Assembly: GCA_905221605.1 (NCBI GenBank)
Contig: CAJNDS010002304.1
Location: 312,001 to 376,000 of the forward strand
Direction: 5' to 3'
Source: Symbiodinium natans
Lineage: Eukaryota > Sar > Dinophyceae > Suessiales > Symbiodiniaceae
DNA length: 64,000 nt
Of this stretch, positions 57,285-64,000 are shown piece by piece. The notes below the pieces were generated by a model that was not told where the DNA came from, did not search any database, and saw only the letters and a program-made list of their open reading frames with translations. The position numbers and the translations under genes are program-made. Each line of letters starts with the position of its first letter. Position 1 is the first letter of the stretch.

Positions 57285-59085
57285 CTATATATCCATGGTA
57301 TAAGTCAAGTCTCCAAGCCTTTGGCGGAGAGCTGACTGGATTTCCCGCAGTGTCTCATTGAGGCTCTCCTGCACGGCTTCTTTTGCACGTTGGTACTGGG
57401 AGCTTAGCGCGCGCAATCGTTATGCAAGCACAAGAGCTAGTAACGCGGTCCTCGTAGAACCACCTGCGCAATTTCCGGCCGCTGGGCCACATGGTCATCA
57501 GAACGGATTTTGAATAGCAATCTACCTCGTCCAGGGGACTGGGCAGTCCTGTCGCCGCAACCCGGACCCTCCTCTCACAGCCTCTCAACAGCACACCCCT
57601 CACTTGCACAGGCACGTGGTCCTAGCAACTGCGCCGCCAGTCGATGGGCAAAGATAGCATTCCCAGCGCCATACCAGACAAGCTCCAAGCCAAACTGCTT
57701 CATGAGCTGGACCTCTGGGGGGAGGGGGAAGGGAGGGTTTAGGGTTTAGGGTTAGGGTTTAGGGTTAGGGTTTAGGGTTTAGGGTTTAGGGTTTAGGGTT
57801 TAGGGTTTAGGGTTTAGGGTTTAGGGTTTAGGGTTTAGGGTTTAGGGTTTAGGGTTTAGGGTTTAGGGTTTAGGGTTTAGGGTAAAAGGGAGCCGACCTG
57901 GTAGCTCAGCGAGCAGCCCCAGGGAGCAACCGGGGGCCAGGAGAGGTGCTCGCTGTCGTGGAGGGCGAAGCGCAGTGGAGGCGGCACGGCATCGCACACC
58001 TCCAGGACGACAAACTTCGCGAGGACCCTCCACAAAAACCTGAGCTTCGAGGGCGGAAAGCTTCGAACTTCGAACTTCCAGTTGCAACAACTTCTCTTTG
58101 GAAAGGCAAAGGTAAGCTCTGAGGTCGGCGCGATGCGACAATGTCACAATCTGCACCATCCACATCAACCTTGAGGACGTCAAGTCGCGGTAAAGAAAGA
58201 AGATCCGCGGAAGGCCTTTCCAAGGCAAAAGCTCTCAGGGTTTAGGGTTGAGGGTTTAGGGTTTAGGGTTTAGGGTTTTTTTTAAGGGTTTAGGGTTTAG
58301 GGTTCAAGACCCAGCACCAGATGAAAAAATGCGATGTTCACAGATCTGTGGGGCCTCTTTTGGCCGCGCAACCAGTCCGGCAGTCTCGCCACGATTTCAG
58401 ACACGCTCGCTTTGGTGGCTCTCATGCAAAGTAGCGGCACATGTGGCAAGTTGCGGGCATGCTCCTCGCAGAACCTTCAGGCTGGAGAGGGTGGCAAAGC
58501 AGCATGATCTCGTCCCATCCCTTGCACATGCAGGCGAGCCACTCAGGCTTCATCTCCACCGCAAGTGAGAAGCGCACATCCGCAGGATTCTGCAGCAGAG
58601 GATACAAGGGATCTTCATGCACACCCTCTCGGGCACCAATGTTCACGAAGGTGTCCTCAGAAAACAAAAAATTAGAATAGAAGTGTTACAATTATGTGTT
58701 TTCGGGGGTGCAAAGAAGAGTTGTTTCAGGCAGCGCCAAGTGACCAGCTGTGCATTCCCCTGAAGCGCCCACCTCGGCGACAAAGGCTGTCCGCGTCACA
58801 TGGGACTCGCACTGGACTAGCTCTGTGCATCTTCAGTGTCAACATTCTGCTCTCCATTTCTGCAAGCAAGCCCATAGCAGACATGCCCAGAATGCCCCGA
58901 AATGCCTCGACACCTAGGTGGTAAAGCCGGGGCGCGCTACGCTCTCAATATTGAATTGAACCTGAACTGTTTACCCTGCCCGGTGCAATGCTTGCCTACA
59001 CGCCGCCACACCCCCCAGTTGCCCAAGCCGTAAACCCTACAACTCACCTCCGCGCCAGCCAGGGCAAGGCCGTGGTGTCTGCCAT
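57285..59085 (-). CDS. FkbM-like SAM-dependent methyltransferase gene, ~8 exons
   Basis: Exons: 59085-59048 (MADTTALPWLAR, donor GTGAGT); 58936-58773 (LGVEAFRGILGMSAMGLLAE); 58655 to about 58490 (DTFVNIGAREGVHEDPLYPL, the SAM-binding motif, then LAVEMKPE); about 58227-58110 (LDVLKVDVDGADCDIV, the next Rossmann motif with the acidic D-x-D-G); 58039-57898 (VPPPLRFALHD and WGCSLSYQ); 57712-57622 (LMKQFGLELVWYGAGNAIFA); 57525-57451 (VDCYSKSVLMTMWPSGRKLR); and 57395-57285 (helical QESLNETLREIQSALRQRLG, then stop). The NIGA and VDVDG motifs place it with FkbM-type methyltransferases. The substrate is unknown. Two introns contain telomere repeats. Several donors are GA (after WFYE, QLL). A few joins do not phase simply, so an exon edge may be off. 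Confidence 0.7.
57722..57885 (+). repeat. Telomere repeat array inside a methyltransferase intron
   Basis: About 22 TTTAGGG units (some TTAGGG) between exon edges at 57898 and 57712, so the 185 bp intron is nearly all telomere repeat. Read on the coding strand it starts GTCGGC, runs as CCCTAAA and ends CCCCCAGAG. Confidence 0.85.
58238..58305 (+). repeat. Telomere repeat array inside a methyltransferase intron
   Basis: TTTAGGG units with a T9 interruption, between the exon carrying the SAM-binding motif and the exon with VDVDGADCD. Confidence 0.85.
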
Positions 59086-60020
59086 GGCCGCCTCCCACAC
59101 AGTTGCTTTGAGATGTGTCTGCGTGTGCGAGCGTGTGTGTGTGTGTGTGTGTGTGTCTGTACTCTGATTCTAAGCTAAGGGTCCTGGACTTGTCATCTTC
59201 GTTTCTTTATAAAGTTTCTTGCTTCAGATTCGGCAAGGGATGCCAGGAAGTCAACAATGCTGGCACCAACGAAGACCGCTCTGGTTCCCTGTGACGGGTT
59301 TGTGGCACAAACCTGTACCTGCGATACATTCAATCCTTCTTGTGACATCATCCATCGTACCAGCCGTGTATGTTACCATACTTGATGACAGTCGCTGTGA
59401 AAGCCCAGACTACCCTAGCAATGCAACTCCATGTCCCTTGGCTGTTGAATCAATCGCTTCATGCAGTCCAGTGTCCGTTCAAACTGTGGAGTTCTTGTAT
59501 ACTGAGATCGTCAAAAGTTCAATATACAATTTGACACACCACTCTCTGCGTGTGTAACCTCTGTAAGACCTTGCAACTTGTTGCCATTTCAAGCGTAGAA
59601 GGCACGGAGGCAACGAAGGGTGGGGAGGGGTCTTGGCCGACGAAGACCCCAACCTTGTGTAAACAGACTTTCAAGAGGGCACCGCATGATTTGTGCCGAG
59701 CAGCATCGGCTGGGTTCCCAATAGTATCTCTGCCGAAGTGCTTATCCCCAGCCCCCATAAAGGATCCACGAGCAACCTACCAAAGATACCCAGGCGGCCC
59801 AAGACTTACTGTTGGTCAGTAGGGCATGGGGGGATGAGGTATATGGGGTACCCTATGTAATACCTTAAAGGGATTATATGGGGTATTCCCCCATTGATTC
59901 CCTACTATGCAACAGCAAGAGTGAACTGGGAGGCATTGCCTGCAAAGCCGCCTCCCGCTGTTCGCAAGGTGCCCCTCGGCCCCGGCGCGCCGCGAGTGCC
60001 GCAGTGAAGGCGGCGCTGGC
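59086..60020. other. Unassigned sequence
   Basis: GT microsatellite at 59137-59157. Open frames at 59219-59822 have no motif. Upstream region of the methyltransferase gene on the minus strand; no promoter element recognised. Confidence 0.4.
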
Positions 60021-60026
60021 GGCAAA

Positions 60027-60114
60027 GAAGGGTTTAGGGTTCAGGGTTCAGGGTTTAGGGCTTAGGGCTTAGGGCTTAGGGCTTAGAGCTTAGGGCTTAG
60101 GGCTTAGGGCTTCG
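60027..60114 (+). repeat. Degenerate telomere repeat (TTTAGGG to GCTTAGG)
   Basis: TTTAGGG and TTCAGGG units change into a homogeneous run of GCTTAGG, a variant spreading as its own tandem repeat. Confidence 0.9.
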
Positions 60115-60189
60115 GGTGAATGGTAAGGTTCTTGATCCATGGCCCCAGGGAGGGCAACCCTTGACATCGGGAGTCTCAGAAGCGTTGCA

Positions 60190-60770
60190 GTCCAGGGCCT
60201 GTGGCCCATCCAGTGGGAGTACTCCCAGAGAGCTTGGGTCACAACCTGCCGGCTCCCAAGCATTGACAACAACTCGTTGTGAGCACCCGTTGAGGGATTG
60301 CTGAAGGCCCAGTAAAAGCCGATGAGCTCTTTACCCCCTCCCTCCGCGAGCTCCTCAGCATGGTCGTGAAAGAGGCGATGGTAGAAGATGGGTGGGTCGC
60401 CGCTCAGACCATTCACGCGAACCATATCCATAAGGATGGGGCTCGTCGGGCCTCTCAAAGAACCCAGCTGCTCCGTGTTGCCATGACCCACGTTTTTGTA
60501 CCCATCTCGAACATTTCTAAGAACGGAGACCGGCGCCCGGAAGATCCCAAAGGCCTAGGAAAGGCAAATCTGGCCGCCACTCTCGGCTGAGGAGGCCCAG
60601 CTGCAAAAGCTCCTGGGCGGGCAACATCTCCACTAGGCGCGAGTCATTCGGCGATACTAGCAGAGCCCATACGCAGTTTCCTTCGGTCTTCGGAGGGGCC
60701 CAGAGGTTTCGAATTTCAAATCCGCCGAGGCCGGCTGGAGCCGAATCCATGGGATTCATGGGAGGTGAAA
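60190..60770 (-). CDS. Unidentified gene with one frame break
   Basis: The minus frame from about 60753 gives GGFEIRNLWAPPKTEGNCVW and LVEMLPAQELLQLGLLSREW, up to RPDLPF near 60563. It then continues in another frame with FGIFRAPVSVLRNVRDGYKN, ILMDMVRVNGLSGDPPIFYH and LIGFYWAFSNPSTGAHNELL. The switch happens at CCTTTCCTAG|GCCTTT, which looks like an acceptor but leaves almost no room for an intron, so a 1-base indel or a very short intron is possible. Both halves look strongly protein-like with mixed hydrophobic content. I recognise no family. Confidence 0.45.
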
Positions 60771-60980
60771 GTGTAGCCTGGCTGTTGTTTCGCTTCTTTG
60801 GCCTACATCTTCCGACCAAACGAGGAAGCCAAAAACAACGTTTCGCATTCATCAGTCGGATCCAAATCAAGAAAGCCGGAAGAGACTCTGACTCCCGCGA
60901 TGCCCTCAAAAGTCACCCTGGCGGGCTTATAGGGTTCAGGGACTCTTTCCCACTCTTTCCCAAGTCTGACAGGTTCCTAC

Positions 60981-61682
60981 ATGCAGGCTGAGTGGCGGAC
61001 GTCGCCTCAGCAGGATCGTCACTCAGGGTGCGGAAGTTCTTCAGTGAGAAGAGGCACAGGCCCACACTGCAGCTGTCAAGCTCGTGCGGAACTCCATTCC
61101 TCAGACAGAAGGAAATCCAACCGATCGTGGAAATCGAGAGTTCTGAGCTTGGAGGTCGCGCAAATGTCCTTTGCATGGACAGCTCCATCTAGACTGACAC
61201 AAGTCCTTGCCCAGTGTGAAAACCTGACAACAAGGCAAGGGTCAGAGAGAAGGATCGAGGCGGCAGGAGAAAGCCATAGAAGCCCACATCAATATCCTGT
61301 CGGCAGCACTTCCCACCAACGGCATCGGCAATCTCGAAGCCTTGCAGGCAAGCAAGTGGACGACTGCTTCCTGGATTGTCCAGACTTTCTTCGTGGGCAA
61401 CCGTGGGCAGCCCTCCAACCGGCCAAGGCACAATTCTCGCTGCCAAGCCGGCAGCAGCGCTGCAGCCTTTGCTCGTCACTTCATCATGTCGGCACAGAGG
61501 ATACTGATCGGCGAAGCAGAGTAATTAGCCGTGACTGGATGAAAGTGCAGATGACAAAGGCGGCAGCATCTATCAATTCACATCACCCAAAGCCACGTGA
61601 ACATTCTGCCAGGAAATTCCTTCTGCATGCAACAGAAACGACGGCAACAACATGCAACCGAAACGATGGCAGAATGGCGTGA
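60981..61682 (+). CDS. Long open frame, doubtful
   Basis: An open frame of 233 codons, rich in Ser, Arg, Gln and His with no hydrophobic pattern or motif. The minus strand is also open over much of it. I regard it as more likely non-coding; listed because nothing else explains the length. Confidence 0.15.
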   Translation: MQAEWRTSPQQDRHSGCGSSSVRRGTGPHCSCQARAELHSSDRRKSNRSWKSRVLSLEVAQMSFAWTAPSRLTQVLAQCENLTTRQGSERRIEAAGESHRSPHQYPVGSTSHQRHRQSRSLAGKQVDDCFLDCPDFLRGQPWAALQPAKAQFSLPSRQQRCSLCSSLHHVGTEDTDRRSRVISRDWMKVQMTKAAASINSHHPKPREHSARKFLLHATETTATTCNRNDGRMA

Positions 61683-61703
61683 TCTCCATCATTAACACAG
61701 ACC

Positions 61704-61746
61704 CCTAAACCCTAAACCCTAAACCCTAAACCCTAAACCCTAAACC
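61704..61746 (-). repeat. Interstitial telomere repeat (CCCTAAA)n
   Basis: Six units. Confidence 0.97.
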
Positions 61747-61870
61747 GTGGCATCCCAGGCACAAGGCTTGCTCAGTCTCGCCAGTGCCCCTTGCACACCA
61801 CGCGGCCGGGGAGAGCTCCAACGCAGCGGCGACTGCAAGTGGACTCTCACAACCAGCACACAGAAACAAC

Positions 61871-61963
61871 CCTAAACCCTAAACCCTAAACCCGAAACCT
61901 AACCCTAAACCCTAAACCCCTAAACCCTAAACCCGAAACCCTAAACCCTAAACCCTAAACCCC
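61871..61963 (-). repeat. Interstit telomere repeat (CCCTAAA)n, degenerate
   Basis: About twelve CCCTAAA units mixed with CCCGAAA and single-base slips. Confidence 0.95.
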
Positions 61964-62271
61964 TCAGACCTCAGCCTCAGCAAAGCATTGTTTGCTGCTT
62001 GCACTTGCTACACTGCACGACTTCCGGTTGCTGCAGTCCACAGCAAAGTGACCCAAGAGAGTGAGCCCAGAGCCTTGAAACCCCTGGCGCCTGCCAGAGT
62101 CGAGAGGAGGCAGATCTTCCAGCAGACCATGGAGCACCATTGAAGCTCATGTTAGGGCTTCTTTTTTAAGGGCTTTTTTGTTGAGGGTTAAGGGGTTCAT
62201 GGGAAAAAGGTGCTGGGGTGGCAGGGGGGAGGGTATAGTCACTGCGGCTGAAAGAGGTACTTGGGCAAAGA

Positions 62272-62808
62272 TTGCGTGTGAGAGCACAAAACCGGTGGGC
62301 AGGCGACACAGCTCTCATCGGTAGAAAGCGGACAGCAGACCTGAGACCACTCGCAAGCGCAAGCCCTCACTTCAGAACTCGCATCGCAGCTTTCCTACGC
62401 AGAGTCATCCAATTATTCATTGCAGCGGCGAGAAAAGGGAAGAAAGGCGTCGGCTTTGCAAACACAAGGGCCCGCCCGCAGCATTCTCATGCAGCACTTA
62501 GGGCTTATAGGATGGCTGAAAGGAGGTGCCTGCCGAGGGGCGCGGGGGGGGCGGGGGGGGTTGGGGTCCAGGGGCTTTTGCTGCAGGCCCCAGCGTCTGA
62601 GACTGACATGTTGGCGACCTTGCGCCAAGGTGGAAAGCTTTTTCAGGCCGGGGTGGAGACGAGCTCCGATCCGCTGTGTTGTGCATTTTCTAGTGCCGGG
62701 AGCCCCAGAAAATTTGGGCCCAGAAGTGCCCTAAGCCAGGACTTCCGGAAGGGAAGTTGGTCTTTTCAGGGAGCCAGAGGCTCCTCGCCATCATACCACT
62801 CGAAGTAG
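62272..62808 (+). CDS. Doubtful ORF, unknown product
   Basis: An open frame of 178 codons with RIAAFLRRVIQLFIAAARKG near its middle and a Gly-rich run from a G-rich tract (62537-62565). No motif. Low support. Confidence 0.2.
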   Translation: MRVRAQNRWAGDTALIGRKRTADLRPLASASPHFRTRIAAFLRRVIQLFIAAARKGKKGVGFANTRARPQHSHAALRAYRMAERRCLPRGAGGAGGVGVQGLLLQAPASETDMLATLRQGGKLFQAGVETSSDPLCCAFSSAGSPRKFGPRSALSQDFRKGSWSFQGARGSSPSYHSK

Positions 62809-62904
62809 GGAGAACCTAAAAAATATCTTTGGACGAATTGTCGTGCGACCGTGAGACGCGCTTTCAGGTGCAGTCCCTGTCTTGGAGCTTGCTCTTCATA
62901 TTGT

Positions 62905-62982
62905 TTTTTTAGTATAACTATTAGGATTATTGCTATTATTCTTACTATTCTTATTGTTGTTATTATTACTATTATTAACAAG
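62905..62982. repeat. ATT/TTA microsatellite
   Basis: Imperfect ATT and ATTCTT units. Confidence 0.85.
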
Positions 62983-63309
62983 AGCCAAGACAGCCGTGCA
63001 ACCGAAGAATTCTGGGCTTCCAGCTTCTTGACCCTGGTTGCCCCATTTCAAAGGCAGGAGGCAGGAGGAGGCAGTAGTTGTTGCTTTGTTTCTTGGTTTT
63101 TTCCCCACCTGCTCCTTCTTTGTATCTGCTAGCGCTGGTAGCTAAACACAAGCTGCAAGCCTCCTGCAACCCGTGCAGAGGAAACTCAAGGGCCCTACCT
63201 ACAAAGAACTCTGGTACTCTCGGGCACCCGGGGGAAGGTCGACAGCGCAAGTCCACTGTTCATGCCCTCTGCCCCCAGGTGCGGCACTCCATCTGGAGTG
63301 GTCTCACAT

Positions 63310-63685
63310 CCCCCCAGGTGCCCACCCATGGCGGCCTACTCTCATGACGCGCGGACTCCAAGCAAGCCGGTCGTCCTCCAGGGGCTCACATGGCTCACAT
63401 GGCTCAAATGCCCGCCTAGGGTCGATGCCGCATCAATGCCACGCAGCCACCCCTGTCCTGTACAAGAGATACATGACAAACCAAAAAATAATGGTCGCGC
63501 CCAGGAACTCAGGGACAGCCACGTCATCAGGTCACAGCGCTCGGCACGCAGAAGCCTTCGATAACACACTCAAGGCACTCAGTGATTTGGGATTGAGCGT
63601 TCTGAAGCACGGCCGAGATGCGCAGATGTTTAGCCAGAGGATGACGTTCCCCTCGGAGCGGATCATCCCTCCGTGCCAAGCTTGA
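63310..63685 (+). CDS. Possible exon, unknown protein
   Basis: The last part of a plus frame looks coded: RYMTNQKIMVAPRNSGTATS, then EAFDNTLKALSDLGLSVLKH and a stop at 63683-63685. A duplicated TCACATGGC lies at 63386-63403. No family and no splice partner identified. Confidence 0.3.
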
Positions 63686-63872
63686 GGGTCTGCCAGCCAA
63701 TGCAGGTTCGAGCATAGGAACACCTCCCACAGCGGCACTGCTAAGGAGGAAAGATTCCCTCTACGAAGTTCACGCATGTCTAGGACCTTTCAAATCCCAT
63801 CATCACGAACCAAAGTTAAACTATGTATGTGTGAACGTGTGTATGTATAGGTATGTGCACAAGCATTAGTTA

Positions 63873-63904
63873 CATATATATATATATATATGGTACCCCC
63901 CCCC
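63873..63904. repeat. TA microsatellite and C tract
   Basis: A TA run followed by GGTACC and nine or more C. Confidence 0.85.
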
Positions 63905-64000
63905 CAGTGACCTACCCTTTTTCGCCTTGTCTCAAGTCACCCAGCTGCACTGCAAGCAAACTCGGTGTGCAATATAGCGTATTTCCTAGGGCGTAGACTA

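Noticed and set aside
1-64000. tRNA, rRNA or snRNA genes
   Set aside because: I looked for cloverleaf and conserved rRNA words and found none apart from the tRNA-complementary primer site of the LTR element.

Overview
The window looks like nuclear DNA of a dinoflagellate, most likely a Suessiales/Symbiodiniaceae-type genome. The evidence is indirect but consistent. There are many short arrays of the plant-type telomere repeat TTTAGGG/CCCTAAA inside the sequence. Real genes appear as short in-phase exons whose introns start with GT, GC or GA and end in AG, usually with G after the acceptor. One long terminal repeat carries the last 12 bases of the dinoflagellate spliced leader. There is a Gly/Lys-rich 'GKGKG' protein of a dinoflagellate style. 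No bacterial operon, tRNA or rRNA gene was recognised. Most open frames in the sequence are intron or repeat noise. The genes below were built by joining exon-sized pieces by hand from family motifs, intron phase and splice signals, so first exons and UTRs are mostly unknown.

Layout. 1-8.5 kb (+): an exon-fragmented coiled-coil protein gene. 11.2-12.7 kb (+): a Cys-rich protein with a membrane segment. 13.9-17.3 kb (+): an ankyrin plus RING-type gene, followed by a 580 bp GTA-type microsatellite. 18-26 kb: mostly unassigned intron-like sequence with weak exons. 26.0-31.6 kb: a 5.6 kb composite repeat block made of fold-back AT/GC elements, a 342 bp inverted-repeat element, 16 units of an 88 bp satellite and a 2.7 kb polypyrimidine segmental repeat, bounded by 39 bp inverted ends. 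31.6-32.0 kb (+): a small gene start whose first intron is telomere repeat. 34.6-32.5 kb (-): a possible beta-propeller protein. 39.3-36.5 kb (-): two neighbouring retropepsin-like aspartic protease genes with different intron content. 41.0-39.7 kb (-): an unidentified gene.

42.3-51.05 kb is the most striking object: an 8.7 kb element with two identical 222 bp direct terminal repeats, a primer-binding site matching the anticodon arm of initiator tRNA-Met, a polypurine tract, and one 2609-codon ORF encoding a WW, S1-like, SAM-like and six CCCH-zinc-finger protein. No protease, integrase, reverse transcriptase or RNase H is recognisable in it. It sits inside an interstitial telomere array, and its LTR holds the spliced-leader remnant.

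51.3-64 kb: helical exons (+), a six-exon MFS transporter (-), a Gly/Lys-rich protein (-), a multi-exon FkbM-like methyltransferase (-) with telomere repeats filling its introns, an unidentified conserved-looking gene (-), and weakly supported ORFs to the end. The genes do not form a pathway. The common theme is repeat-driven genome remodelling: telomere repeats as intron sequence, gain or loss of introns between paralogues, and a recently mobile non-autonomous retroelement.
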